Made by a program: the position numbers and the translations under genes
Assembly: GCA_946562005.1 (NCBI GenBank)
Contig: CAMNVD010000006.1
Coordinates: 1 to 26,281 of the forward strand
DNA length: 26,281 bases
Direction of reading: 5' to 3'
Source of the DNA: an uncultured Clostridia bacterium
GTDB taxonomy: Bacteria > Bacillota > Dehalobacteriia > UBA4068 > JAAVYR01
Notes under the pieces: model-generated
The model's database searches: none
What the model saw: the letters and a program-made list of their open reading frames with translations, nothing else
Told to the model about the DNA's origin: nothing
Shown: positions 7,544-15,856 of the stretch, one piece after another
Position numbering within the stretch: the stretch's first letter is position 1
How the letters are laid out: the number at the start of each line of letters is the position of its first letter

Positions 7544-8014
7544 TCAATATCTTCTAGGCCGTTTAGAGACTGGCGGTCCCAAAATGTCAGACCAGATAAG
7601 CCCCGTCAGGATATGCTCTTCTGTGGGTTCTAAAATCTCTTGCAATCGTTCCTCTTCACCGGAAACCGCGGCTATCTTTGTTACAGGTATCGGCTGCCTT
7701 GTCACTTTCGTTCCTTTATCGGCAGAAACAGTTACTGGTTGAGAGCAAGATTTATCTCTTCGGCCGTCAGCACATACTACACTAGGACCAGCCGCTTTCG
7801 CCGGTTGAGAAACAGGACGTTTTCTAGCAGGAACAGGCTCAGATTGCTTCTTTTGCGGTAATCTTTTATTCCCATAAGGCGCATATTTTCCTGTTTGTTT
7901 TCCAGCGTCTATCTTTTTCTGGTTCTCTGTTCCTTTTTTCGGTTGCCCCTTAACAGTTTTTGCCGTGTTTACCAAGAATGTAATTACAAGATATGCGATA
8001 ATTAAATCAAACAA
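7544..8014 (-). CDS. Unrecognised membrane-anchored linker protein with conserved-looking C-terminal motif, in the nfeD-floA operon
   Basis: I do not recognise this 156-aa protein by name. It starts at TTG 8014, supported by GGGAGG about 7 nt upstream. Residues 2-17 are hydrophobic and likely form an N-terminal membrane anchor. Residues 20-115 are a Lys/Pro/Gln-rich, low-complexity, probably disordered linker with two cysteines (C81, C90). The C-terminus is compact: an acidic helix (120-134), then I-L-T-G-L-I-W-S-D-I-L-G-P-P (135-148) and a basic tail ending RPRRY. I recall short I-L-G-P-P C-terminal motifs in other Bacillota proteins, but cannot verify this here. It begins 13 nt after floA and ends at a terminator, so it belongs to the flotillin unit. 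A partner or scaffold role is only an inference. Confidence 0.75.
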   Translation of the reverse strand: MFDLIIAYLVITFLVNTAKTVKGQPKKGTENQKKIDAGKQTGKYAPYGNKRLPQKKQSEPVPARKRPVSQPAKAAGPSVVCADGRRDKSCSQPVTVSADKGTKVTRQPIPVTKIAAVSGEEERLQEILEPTEEHILTGLIWSDILGPPVSKRPRRY

Positions 8015-8027
8015 GGGTATCCCTCCC

Positions 8028-9032
8028 TTATTTTTTCAGATTATCAGAAGTCACAACAGCATCTTTGTCTTTATTTACGCCGGCAATACCTTCCCGCATT
8101 TTCGTATCAGACTGAATATTTTGCATATTGTAATAATCCATCACACCTAAATTGCCATTGATGAATGCCTGCGCCATAGCCTTTGGCACTTCTGCTTCGG
8201 CTTCTACTACCTTTGCGCGCATCTCTTGGACGGAGGCTTTCATTTCTTGCTCTTTTGCTACTGCCATTGCCCGACGTTCTTCCGCCTTTGCCTGAGCGAT
8301 ACGTTTATCAGCCTCTGCCTGGTCTGTTTGTAATTGTGCGCCAATATTTCTACCCACATCAACATCAGCAATATCAATAGACAGAATTTCAAAGGCCGTT
8401 CCTGCATCTAGCCCTTTAGAAAGGACCGTTTGAGAGATACGGTCTGGATTTTCCAATACTGCTTTATGGGTTTCACTGGAACCCACGGTAGTCACAATAC
8501 CTTCACCGACACGAGCAATGATAGTTTCTTCTCCAGCGCCCCCTACCAGGCGGTCAATATTAGCCCGCACGGTAACTCTAGCCTTTGCCCGAACCTCAAT
8601 ACCATCTTTAGCTACTGCTGCCACAATTGGTGTTTCGATAACTTTTGGGTTTACGCTCATCTGTACGGCTTCTAATACATTTCTCCCGGCTAAATCAATA
8701 GCTGCCGCCCGTTCAAAGAGCAACGGGATATTTGCCCGTTCTGCCGCAATCAATGCATTTACCACCCGGTCCACATTCCCGCCGGCCAGGTAGTGGGCTT
8801 CTAATTGACTCACCTTTACATTTAACCCTGCTTTTTCTGCTTTAATCAAAGGATTCACGATTTTCACCGGAGATACCCGCCGTAATCTCATCCCGATTAA
8901 GTCCACGATGCCTACTTTCACCCCTGCGGCCAGAGCCGAAATCCACAAACCAATCGGGATGAAGCTTAAAATCACCATGAATACCAAAAGCAACATAGTT
9001 ACCATAATGATAATGGCAATATAACCACCCAT
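8028..9032 (-). CDS. floA: Flotillin-like protein FloA (YqfA)
   Basis: FloA is a membrane scaffold of functional membrane microdomains. The 334-aa protein has one N-terminal hydrophobic hairpin or helix (about 4-38) and an SPFH/PHB-like domain (about 40-230) with the family pattern A-H-Y-L-A-G-G-N-V-D-x-V-V-x-A-L-I-A-A. An Ala/Glu/Lys-rich coiled coil (about 235-290) precedes the P-K-A-M-A-Q-A-F tail. The ATG at 9032 has AGGAGG about 8 nt upstream. It follows nfeD by 60 nt and precedes the 156-aa gene by 13 nt. Length and sequence agree with YqfA-type proteins, and identification is firm. Confidence 0.96.
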   Translation of the reverse strand: MGGYIAIIIMVTMLLLVFMVILSFIPIGLWISALAAGVKVGIVDLIGMRLRRVSPVKIVNPLIKAEKAGLNVKVSQLEAHYLAGGNVDRVVNALIAAERANIPLLFERAAAIDLAGRNVLEAVQMSVNPKVIETPIVAAVAKDGIEVRAKARVTVRANIDRLVGGAGEETIIARVGEGIVTTVGSSETHKAVLENPDRISQTVLSKGLDAGTAFEILSIDIADVDVGRNIGAQLQTDQAEADKRIAQAKAEERRAMAVAKEQEMKASVQEMRAKVVEAEAEVPKAMAQAFINGNLGVMDYYNMQNIQSDTKMREGIAGVNKDKDAVVTSDNLKK

Positions 9033-9092
9033 ATGTCATCCTCCTTTTGTCAAATCATTCTCATTATATAAAATTATATTATGACCAAAAAT

Positions 9093-10487
9093 TTATTTTT
9101 CCTCTTTATTTTCGTCCGTTTGTGGAATAATTTCCCGCACAATCACCCGTGCGCTTTCCACTCTGATGACGTTAATCACAGCGCCGGCCGGGATAAACTC
9201 CCCTTCGGTAATCACATCAATCCGTTCACCATCAAAGATTCCAGCACCTGCCGGTCTCAGAGGAGTAATAGCCACACCGTTTTTCCCCTCTAAATTATTT
9301 AGCTCTCTACGAGGCGCTGCATAGCCCTCATCATTTTTCTGCTTTTGGCTTAAAATGAGACGATTCCAAATACTTCTGGTCTTGGAATACTTAAAGCTAA
9401 GAAAAATCAATATGACAGAAGCTACTAACGCAACTAAAAGGGAAATAGCTGCTTGCTCTAAAGAAGGGGAGGCAAAGACAATACTTGCAACGATAGACAA
9501 AATCCCAGCAAGACCTGTAATGCCCACCCCCGGCACCACAAATATCTCTAAGAAAATCAATATCATCCCTACTAAGAAGAGAATCACAGCGCCCCAGCCC
9601 GCATAACCCGACATGAGATTACCGGCAAAAAACAGAGAGAAGGAAAAAACACCAATGGTACCAAAGACGCCAAAACCTACTGTCAATAGCTCAATAATAA
9701 TCCCAGCAATCCCTAATGTCAAAAGGACCGGACTAACAAAAGGACTAGTCAAAAACTGCGCCATTTTTTCTTTAGCAGTCTGCTCCACCCTGACTACCTG
9801 CGGGTCTGATAAATTCATCTGAGCAAAAATCGCATCCTCATCTTCAGCAATAAAATCTGCCATATGCAGGTCTACGGCTTCCTGCGCAGTCAAGGTCAAA
9901 AGTTTTCCTTTTTCTACCACACCAGGGATTTCGATACGGCTATCCGCCATAGCAGCAGCGATTTCCCCATCCCTATGGTGATACTCAGCAGCGCCTGCAA
10001 GTTCTTTAGACCACATCGAAACAACTTTTTCGTCAGCGATTTGGTCGCCCTGTCTAGGTTCTGCTGCTCCCATGGTAGTGCCCGGCGCCATTACTAGCAC
10101 ATCACCGGAAAGCGCAATGAGAGACCCAGCAGAAATTGCCTTTTGTTCTACAAAACAAATGGTCGGTGTAGAAGAAGAAATAATCGTGTTTTTAATATTC
10201 ATAGCAGCGTCCACCAAGCCGCCATAAGTATCAATTTTTAATAATACATAGTCAGCCTGATTATCCGTTGCTTCTTCGTAACCCCGAATAATGAAGTTTG
10301 CCGCTCCCCGGTCGATATCACCTTTTAATGTTATTGTATAGATAACCGGGTTTGTTTTATTGCTTTCATTACCTACAGTAACAGAATAAACTGCTTCCGG
10401 CTCAACGCCTAAGGCAAGCCCCATAGTTCCCCAAAGACATATTAACGCAACACAGCATAAAAAAAGCATGGACCATACTTTTTTCAA
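9093..10487 (-). CDS. nfeD: NfeD family membrane protein with ClpP-like serine protease domain (YqeZ type)
   Basis: Full-length NfeD proteins combine a ClpP-class serine protease domain with membrane helices and a C-terminal OB fold, and are usually encoded beside flotillins. This 464-aa protein has a signal peptide or TM (about 3-27) and a ClpP-like domain (about 46-215) with candidate nucleophile S122 in A-I-S-A-G-S. The likely general-base lysine is K154 or K161. Membrane helices fall at about 250-370 and the OB-fold domain at about 399-455. The start is TTG at 10487 with GGAGG about 8 nt upstream. It opens the nfeD-floA-unknown unit; I see no convincing promoter in the AT-rich 10488-10660 gap. 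Confidence 0.93.
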   Translation of the reverse strand: MKKVWSMLFLCCVALICLWGTMGLALGVEPEAVYSVTVGNESNKTNPVIYTITLKGDIDRGAANFIIRGYEEATDNQADYVLLKIDTYGGLVDAAMNIKNTIISSSTPTICFVEQKAISAGSLIALSGDVLVMAPGTTMGAAEPRQGDQIADEKVVSMWSKELAGAAEYHHRDGEIAAAMADSRIEIPGVVEKGKLLTLTAQEAVDLHMADFIAEDEDAIFAQMNLSDPQVVRVEQTAKEKMAQFLTSPFVSPVLLTLGIAGIIIELLTVGFGVFGTIGVFSFSLFFAGNLMSGYAGWGAVILFLVGMILIFLEIFVVPGVGITGLAGILSIVASIVFASPSLEQAAISLLVALVASVILIFLSFKYSKTRSIWNRLILSQKQKNDEGYAAPRRELNNLEGKNGVAITPLRPAGAGIFDGERIDVITEGEFIPAGAVINVIRVESARVIVREIIPQTDENKEEK

Positions 10488-10659
10488 TTTGGCACCTCCA
10501 ATAAATTCTCCATATGCAAAACGTATGCCTGGCTCTAAGTAGCAAATCCCATATGGTTATCTTATATTTATTTTTATTATTACATCGATTTCTTAAAAGC
10601 TCCTTAAGCTTTTCTTAATATTTCCCCGAAAACCCTTTATCTATGCCAAAAGCCAGCAA

Positions 10660-10697
10660 ATAATAAAATAAAACCCGATACATGACATATCGGGTTT
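10660..10697 (-). terminator. Rho-independent terminator after rpsU
   Basis: On the minus strand AAACCCGATA pairs with TATCGGGTTT around a 7-nt loop, followed by the T-rich tract TTTTATTTTATT. It starts about 47 nt after the rpsU stop codon. The rest of 10488-10744 is AT-rich, with no feature I can support. Confidence 0.88.
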
Positions 10698-10744
10698 TCT
10701 CTGCAACTATAACAAAAATATGTATCAGTCTGCAAAATGCAAAA

Positions 10745-10921
10745 CTAATTCCATTTCCGTTTTCTTGCTGCTTCAGCCTTTTTCTTTCTTTTCACACTAG
10801 GCTTTTCGTAATGTTCATGTTTACGAATTTCAGCCATCACGCCAGCCTTTTGGCAGGTGCGTTTAAAACGGCGCAAAGCACTATCTAAGCTTTCATTTTT
10901 TCCAACGCGAACTTCACTCAT
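10745..10921 (-). CDS. rpsU: 30S ribosomal protein bS21
   Basis: This 58-aa, highly basic protein joins the small subunit near the anti-Shine-Dalgarno region. The sequence shows the family pattern: an N-terminal M-S-E-V-R-V-G-K-N-E-S-L-D-S-A-L-R-R-F-K, then R-K-H-E-H-Y-E-K-P-S, then a Lys/Arg-rich tail. The ATG at 10921 has GGAGGGGGGG about 7 nt upstream. It has its own near-consensus promoter and terminator, so it is probably monocistronic. The yqeY gene that follows rpsU in B. subtilis is absent; nfeD follows directly. Confidence 0.97.
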   Translation of the reverse strand: MSEVRVGKNESLDSALRRFKRTCQKAGVMAEIRKHEHYEKPSVKRKKKAEAARKRKWN

Positions 10922-10997
10922 TCGTATCCCCCCCTCCGCCTATCCAGGGTCTTATTGGTTAGGATGCATTTGATGACGAATCTATCATCACTAGGTT

Positions 10998-11027
10998 ATT
11001 ATAATACAAGACCACCCATCTCGTCAA
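10998..11027 (-). promoter_or_regulatory. SigA-type promoter for rpsU
   Basis: On the minus strand TTGACG (11027-11022) and TATAAT (11003-10998) are separated by 18 nt. It matches 11 of 12 consensus positions. The -10 lies 76 nt upstream of the rpsU start, leaving a leader of about 70 nt. Confidence 0.85.
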
Positions 11028-11071
11028 GAACTGTATACAGAAAACTTTAGCAGTCTGATACAAAAACAGAC

Positions 11072-11413
11072 TTAACAAAAATCGCCCAGCTTCCGGCCGC
11101 CCACCAAATGATAGTGGATATGCATCACTTCTTGCCCGCTATCGCCTAGACAATTATTTACTAAGCGAAAACCAGTTTCTGCTATGCCCAATTCTTTGGC
11201 GATTTTCACTGCTACCAAGTGCATTTTACCGATGATTTTACTGTCCTCCTCGGTGATTTTGCTCATATCGCTGATGTGCTTTTTGGGAATAATCAGCACG
11301 TGGACAGGCGCTTTCGGTGCAATATCTTTAAAAGCCAAGATATCGTCATCTTCATAAACGATATTAGTATTCATTTCTTTATTTACCATTTTGCAAAAAA
11401 TACAGTCTGTCAT
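11072..11413 (-). CDS. HIT family (histidine triad) nucleotide-binding protein, HinT-like
   Basis: HIT proteins hydrolyse nucleoside phosphoramidates or related nucleotidyl compounds. The 113-aa product carries the triad H98-x-H100-x-H102 (HIHYHLV), with H100 the expected nucleophile. It also has N-terminal C4-x2-C7, typical of zinc-binding HinT variants, and the internal D-I-A-P-K-A-P-V-H-V-L-I-I-P-K-K-H block (30-46). The ATG at 11413 has AGAGGTG about 8 nt upstream. It lies 39 nt after mtaB, so it is probably the last gene of rsmE-mtaB-HIT. A small hairpin (AGTCTG/CAGACT, 11052-11072) touches the stop codon but lacks a T-run. Natural substrate unknown. Confidence 0.93.
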   Translation of the reverse strand: MTDCIFCKMVNKEMNTNIVYEDDDILAFKDIAPKAPVHVLIIPKKHISDMSKITEEDSKIIGKMHLVAVKIAKELGIAETGFRLVNNCLGDSGQEVMHIHYHLVGGRKLGDFC

Positions 11414-11452
11414 GATTCTTTCACCTCTTATCTATCGGAAAAAAACAAACGG

Positions 11453-12796
11453 TTATTTGTCTTTTATCGTTTCTCCATACATTATACCATTTTGTACAAA
11501 TTTTACTAGTACTTTTCCTACCTCTCCCCGCACTGCTTCCTTTGCTTCTATGAGAACAGGCAGATAGCTTTCTGTATAACCCTGCCAATATTCCTTTCCG
11601 GCTACCTTGCAAGGCTGCTCAAAAAGAACCGAAACTTCTTTACCAATATATGCAGTCTCTACCCGCTCTGTCAATCTTTTCGCTAATTGTTCTAAAGCTT
11701 CACAGCGTTTTTTCTTTACGGTGCTATCCACTTGCCCTGCGTATTCTGCCGCAGGTGTACCTGGGCGGATAGAATATGGAAAAATATGAATTTTAGAAAA
11801 TCCTATTTTCTCTATAAAGTCACAACTTGCTTGAAAATCTGCTGCCGATTCCCCAGGAAAACCTACTATCACATCTGTAGTGATAGTGGCATCTGGAAAT
11901 ACCTCTTTGATACAAGCAATTATCTTTTCATAGTCTGACGTCTGATAATCCCGCCCCATAGCAGCCAAGGTCTTATCACAGCCCGCCTGTAACGGAATAT
12001 GGAAATGCCGGCAAATATTGGCATGGTCGCTTACCGCCTCCAAGAGTTCCGCCGTCACCTCCATAGGTTCGATAGAACCTAGCCGCAACCGAGTCAGTCC
12101 TGGGATTTCCGCTATGTCACTCACTAACCGGGCAAGGTTTTCCTCTGCCCCTAAATCTTTCCCGTAAGCACCAATATGGATACCAGAGAGAACGATTTCC
12201 CTGTAACCTGCCGCCGCCATCCTGCCGGCAAAGTCAACGGCCTGTTCATGAGGAAGGCTCCGCACCTTACCCCTAGCATAAGGCACAATGCAGTAAGTAC
12301 AGAAGTTTTCACAGCCGTCTTGGATTTTTAAGAAACCGCGGGTCCTGTCCCCACTGCCGATTTCCTGAGAAATAGGGGTAAAGGTATCCACCTCATCCAG
12401 GTCAGATACTTGCACAGCAATACCTTGTCCAGATAAACGACCAGCTAATAACGAGACTAAATTTGCCTTTTCTTCTACCCCCAGCACCATGCCAACGCCT
12501 TCGATAGCGGCCGCTTCCTCACTATGGGTCTGAGCAAAACAGCCAGTTACTACCACCAAGGCGTCCGGATTCATTTTCACTGCTTTTCGTATCATCTGCC
12601 GAGACTTCCGATCTGCCAGATGGGTTACCGTACAAGTATTGATGATGTAAATATCTGCTTTTTCTGTAAAAGCCGTTTGCGTATAACCAGCCTGCAAAAG
12701 CTCACTAAGCATAGCCTGAGAATCTTCTTGATTTACTCGACAACCCAAGGTATAAATAGCCACAGTCAGACCGTTTTTATTTGTTGCTTCCCTCAT
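11453..12796 (-). CDS. mtaB: tRNA (N6-threonylcarbamoyladenosine(37)-C2) methylthiotransferase MtaB
   Basis: MtaB converts t6A37 to ms2t6A37 in ANN-decoding tRNAs. The 447-aa product has the N-terminal UPF0004 domain with three cluster cysteines (C19, C55, C86). A radical SAM domain follows with C162-x3-C166-x2-C169, and a C-terminal TRAM domain covers about 380-440. The T-L-G-C-R-V-N-Q start motif favours MtaB over MiaB or RimO. The ATG at 12796 lies 11 nt after the rsmE stop, and its Shine-Dalgarno (AGGTAGGA) overlaps the end of rsmE, which suggests coupled expression. Length is normal. Confidence 0.95.
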   Translation of the reverse strand: MREATNKNGLTVAIYTLGCRVNQEDSQAMLSELLQAGYTQTAFTEKADIYIINTCTVTHLADRKSRQMIRKAVKMNPDALVVVTGCFAQTHSEEAAAIEGVGMVLGVEEKANLVSLLAGRLSGQGIAVQVSDLDEVDTFTPISQEIGSGDRTRGFLKIQDGCENFCTYCIVPYARGKVRSLPHEQAVDFAGRMAAAGYREIVLSGIHIGAYGKDLGAEENLARLVSDIAEIPGLTRLRLGSIEPMEVTAELLEAVSDHANICRHFHIPLQAGCDKTLAAMGRDYQTSDYEKIIACIKEVFPDATITTDVIVGFPGESAADFQASCDFIEKIGFSKIHIFPYSIRPGTPAAEYAGQVDSTVKKKRCEALEQLAKRLTERVETAYIGKEVSVLFEQPCKVAGKEYWQGYTESYLPVLIEAKEAVRGEVGKVLVKFVQNGIMYGETIKDK

Positions 12797-12807
12797 ATTA
12801 TCTTATC

Positions 12808-13548
12808 CTACCTGCTTCCGCTTAAATCTCCCCAGGCATAGGCCACCATGGTAATGGCAGCAATGGCCGCTGTTTCCGTCCGCATAATGCGCGGCCCCAT
12901 AGTTACCGTCTCCCCACCATAGGAGCGAATGAGGTCGATTTCTTTCCCGCTGATACCACCTTCCGGCCCAATGATAATAGCAACAGAGGAAGGTTCTCTT
13001 TGCAAAAATGCACCAATACCCTTGACCTCTTCCTCCTCCCAAGGCGTAAGAATTTTACAATCTTCCGGTAAGTTTCTAAGAGCCGCTTCCAGTCCTTGAG
13101 GAACCGCCACTTCTGGGATATGATTGCGACGACATTGTTTACCGGCTTCTACAGCAATGGCCTGCCAGCGTTCCTGCTTTTTCTTTGCCTTTTCTGCCGT
13201 AAGCTGAGACACACTCCGCTCCATAGCAATAGGTAAGATTTTGCGCACGCCTAGCTCCACACTTTTCTGGATAATCCATTCCAGCTTGTCCCCCTTGGGA
13301 ATCCCTTGCAGCAGATAAATATCAATGGGCTGCTCTACCTGAATATCAGGAATAGCAATAACTTTTGCCTGCACCATACCTTTTTCAATGGCAATAATTT
13401 CTGTCTCATAAATCAATCCTTCACAAATCACCTCTAAACTATCCCCTACTGCATAACGCAATACAGCTGCAATATGCTTGGCATCCTGTCCCGTTACAGT
13501 TATGATATCCTCATGGATTTGCTCTTGGGTTACAAATACTCTTGCCAC
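12808..13548 (-). CDS. rsmE: 16S rRNA (uracil(1498)-N3)-methyltransferase RsmE
   Basis: RsmE methylates U1498 of 16S rRNA in the assembled 30S subunit. The product has the N-terminal PUA-like segment (R-V-F-V, then H-I-x-x-V-L-R, within the first about 35 residues) and the SPOUT methyltransferase core. The knotted SAM site is visible as I-I-G-P-E-G-G-I-S and M-G-x-R-I-M-R-T-E-T-A. The best start is GTG at 13548 (246 aa), placed 8 nt after GGGAGGG. A GTG nine codons earlier has no ribosome site in front and would include the Shine-Dalgarno in the gene. It leads rsmE-mtaB-HIT. Confidence 0.94.
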   Translation of the reverse strand: MARVFVTQEQIHEDIITVTGQDAKHIAAVLRYAVGDSLEVICEGLIYETEIIAIEKGMVQAKVIAIPDIQVEQPIDIYLLQGIPKGDKLEWIIQKSVELGVRKILPIAMERSVSQLTAEKAKKKQERWQAIAVEAGKQCRRNHIPEVAVPQGLEAALRNLPEDCKILTPWEEEEVKGIGAFLQREPSSVAIIIGPEGGISGKEIDLIRSYGGETVTMGPRIMRTETAAIAAITMVAYAWGDLSGSR

Positions 13549-13595
13549 TGGTTTTCCCTCCCTGCATTGGCTCACATCACTAACACATTTGTTTC

Positions 13596-13604
13596 ATTTT
13601 ATCA
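13596..13604 (-). promoter_or_regulatory. Possible extended -10 promoter for rsmE
   Basis: The minus strand from 13604 reads TGATAAAAT, an extended -10 (TG-n-TAAAAT). The -35 at 17 nt is poor (CTGATT). It lies between the prmA terminator and the rsmE start, where a promoter is needed if termination is efficient. Confidence 0.4.
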
Positions 13605-13627
13605 TAACCGCTAAAAAAAATCAGCAT

Positions 13628-13660
13628 AAAAAAACAGACTGCCACTGGCAATCTGTTTTT
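13628..13660 (-). terminator. Rho-independent terminator after prmA (end of heat-shock operon)
   Basis: On the minus strand AAAAACAGATTGCC pairs with GGCAGTCTGTTTTT around a 3-nt loop. The stem is 14 bp with one G-U pair, and a run of seven T closes it (13634-13628). It starts 23 nt after the prmA stop codon. Confidence 0.9.
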
Positions 13661-13683
13661 ACTTTAATCTATTTTTCTCTTCT

Positions 13684-14607
13684 TTATTTACAAAGACTCA
13701 TAGCCACCCAACCGTCTTCCCGGACAATTTCTTTTACAGTTAGAGATGTCTTCGCTATTGCCGACTGCACATCTTCTTCTCTGGTATCAATAATCCCGGA
13801 GATGATAAATATACCGTTCTCATTCAGAAATTGCTCGATAGTTTCCAAGAGCTTTATAATCACATCCGCCACAATGTTAGCGATAATCACATCATATTGC
13901 CCTGTTACCGTCTCTAGTAAATCTCCGCACATCGCCGTAACCTTATTTTGTACACTGTTTTGCGCAATATTTTCCGCTGCGATTTTCACAGCGTCAGCAT
14001 CGATATCCACTGCCAATACAGAGTCAGCGCCTAGTTTTCCGCTGCAAATAGCAAGAATCCCCGAGCCTGTCCCAATATCCAATACTTTTTTTCCGGCTAG
14101 GCTTTCTTTTTCCAGGAGACGCAGACAGTTTTTGGTAGTAGCGTGTCCCCCTGTGCCAAAGGCCATGCCTGGGTCCAGTTCGATGATGATTTCCTCATCA
14201 GCCGCTTGATAGGTTTCCCAGGTAGGTTTTACTACGATACGCTCACCCAGTTTTTCTGTCTGATAAAATTCTTTCCAAGCATCAGCCCATTGCTCGTCTT
14301 TGATTTCTTCCGCCGTATAAGTATAGTTGTCGCCGCTTCCTGCTAATAACGCTTGCAGCTGCTGTTGCAATACGCTTTCCGTCTCCGTCCAATTTTCCAC
14401 CGGGAAAAAACCCTTCACTACAATAGGCGCATCAATAGCTGGCGGCATTAAGTCACAGCCCATGTTATCTTTATCCTGCATCTTGCGATGATAGAGATCC
14501 CTTGGGTCTTCTATGCTGACCCCTTCTGCGCCACATTCAAACAATAAATTAGATAACAATTCCTCCCATTGGGGAGGAATTGTTACACTTACACATTTGC
14601 AAGTCAT
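13684..14607 (-). CDS. prmA: Ribosomal protein uL11 methyltransferase PrmA
   Basis: PrmA trimethylates ribosomal protein uL11. The 307-aa protein has a small N-terminal substrate-recognition domain (about 1-60), a linker, and a class I SAM methyltransferase domain. The family motif L-D-P-G-M-A-F-G-T-G-G-H-A-T-T is at 144-158 and the SAM motif D-I-G-T-G-S-G at 177-183; N-I-V-A-D-V-I follows further on. The ATG at 14607 has GAGG about 8 nt upstream. It is 28 nt after dnaJ and is the last gene of the HrcA-controlled unit, as in other Bacillota. Confidence 0.95.
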   Translation of the reverse strand: MTCKCVSVTIPPQWEELLSNLLFECGAEGVSIEDPRDLYHRKMQDKDNMGCDLMPPAIDAPIVVKGFFPVENWTETESVLQQQLQALLAGSGDNYTYTAEEIKDEQWADAWKEFYQTEKLGERIVVKPTWETYQAADEEIIIELDPGMAFGTGGHATTKNCLRLLEKESLAGKKVLDIGTGSGILAICSGKLGADSVLAVDIDADAVKIAAENIAQNSVQNKVTAMCGDLLETVTGQYDVIIANIVADVIIKLLETIEQFLNENGIFIISGIIDTREEDVQSAIAKTSLTVKEIVREDGWVAMSLCK

Positions 14608-14635
14608 ATGAAAATCCTCTTTTTCTGTCTAATTC

Positions 14636-15817
14636 CTAATCATCATCACGATTAAATACTTTGTTAAAGAAGCCTTTTGGCGCTTTATCGTCTTTATCAC
14701 CATCCGTTGCCGGGTTTTCGCCCACAGGAGCTCCGTCGTAGCTAGCCGCAAAGGCCTTGAGCATTTCCTTTTGCTCTTTGGTAAGGCGGGTCGGCGTTAC
14801 TACTTTGATTTTTACGTGTTGGTCACCCCTACCATAGCCTCTGAGCCGCGGGAAACCTTTGCCCCGCACCCGGAAAGTAGTGCCCCCTTGTGTGCCAGCA
14901 GGGATGGTCAGCTTGACCTGTCCTTCTAATGTAGGCACCTGGATATCACAGCCCAGCGCTGCCTGGACAAAGCTGATGCTATGTTCACAAACTACGTCAT
15001 CATTTTTCCGCTGGAAGATTTTATGAGGCGCTAAAGAAATATAAACATATAAATCGCCGGAAGGACCGCCCAGAGTTCCCACTTCCCCTTCACCTGCTAC
15101 CCGCATACGGGAACCAGTATCTACCCCAGCAGGGATTTGCACTACAATATTTTTCTTCCGTTTTACCTTCCCGCTGCCATGACAAGATTTACACGGCTTT
15201 TCGACGATAACGCCTTTCCCCTGACAACGAGGACAGGATTTCACAGTCTGGAACTGTCCGAAGGGCGTGCTTTGGGTCATACGTACTTTCCCACTGCCGC
15301 CGCACTGGGTACATTTTGCCGGCTGAGTACCTGGTTCTGCACCGCTGCCATCACAAGTATCGCACTTTTCATAGCGTTCTACAGTGATTTCCTTTTTAAT
15401 GCCGGCTACTGCCTCTTCAAAAGACACCTGGATATCTACCCGTAAATCGTTTCCCTTTTGCGGACGGTTGCCTTTGCCGCCGCCTCCGCCGCCAAAGAAC
15501 GCTTCAAAAATATCACCAAAGCCGCCGCCAAAATCTGCACCATTAAAACCGCCGCCAAAACCGCCAAAACCACCAAAGTCAGGACCTGTGCCGTTTGCAC
15601 CTGCATGGCCAAACTGGTCATAGCCCGCCCGCTTTTGAGGGTCGCTTAGTACTTCATAGGCTTCATTGACTTCTTTAAATTTTTCTTCCGCAGTTTTGCT
15701 GTCTGGGTTTAAGTCTGGATGATATTGTTTTGCCATTTTCTTATAAGCTTTTTTGATTTCTTCATCTGTGGCAGTTTTTGACACGCCCAGCACTTCATAA
15801 TAATCTCTTTTATCCAT
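14636..15817 (-). CDS. dnaJ: Chaperone protein DnaJ (type I Hsp40)
   Basis: DnaJ delivers unfolded clients to DnaK and stimulates its ATPase. The 393-aa product is a full type I Hsp40: J domain with H33-P34-D35, a Gly/Phe-rich region (about 72-115, with a six-glycine run at 109-114), and four C-x2-C-x-G-x-G zinc repeats starting at C152, C169, C195 and C209. Two client-binding beta domains and a dimerisation segment follow. The ATG at 15817 has AGGTGG about 6 nt upstream. It is separated from dnaK by 122 nt containing a hairpin, and precedes prmA. Confidence 0.97.
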   Translation of the reverse strand: MDKRDYYEVLGVSKTATDEEIKKAYKKMAKQYHPDLNPDSKTAEEKFKEVNEAYEVLSDPQKRAGYDQFGHAGANGTGPDFGGFGGFGGGFNGADFGGGFGDIFEAFFGGGGGGKGNRPQKGNDLRVDIQVSFEEAVAGIKKEITVERYEKCDTCDGSGAEPGTQPAKCTQCGGSGKVRMTQSTPFGQFQTVKSCPRCQGKGVIVEKPCKSCHGSGKVKRKKNIVVQIPAGVDTGSRMRVAGEGEVGTLGGPSGDLYVYISLAPHKIFQRKNDDVVCEHSISFVQAALGCDIQVPTLEGQVKLTIPAGTQGGTTFRVRGKGFPRLRGYGRGDQHVKIKVVTPTRLTKEQKEMLKAFAASYDGAPVGENPATDGDKDDKAPKGFFNKVFNRDDD

Positions 15818-15856
15818 ATTGCCACCTTTATCAAAAATTCTTGGCAGATTAGCCTA

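Noticed and set aside
11052..11072. Hairpin AGTCTG/CAGACT overlapping the stop of the HIT gene as a terminator
   Set aside because: Only 6 bp, with the T-run in the loop rather than after the stem, so it does not fit a Rho-independent terminator.
13478..14209. 243-residue plus-strand open frame across rsmE and prmA
   Set aside because: It runs antisense to two firmly identified genes and through their terminator, and is Ser/Thr/Ile-rich without domain signatures.
15384..15649. Plus-strand open frames opposite the dnaJ Gly/Phe-rich region
   Set aside because: They are antisense shadows of a glycine- and cysteine-rich coding stretch, with biased Pro/Ala/Lys composition, no ribosome site and no recognisable domain.
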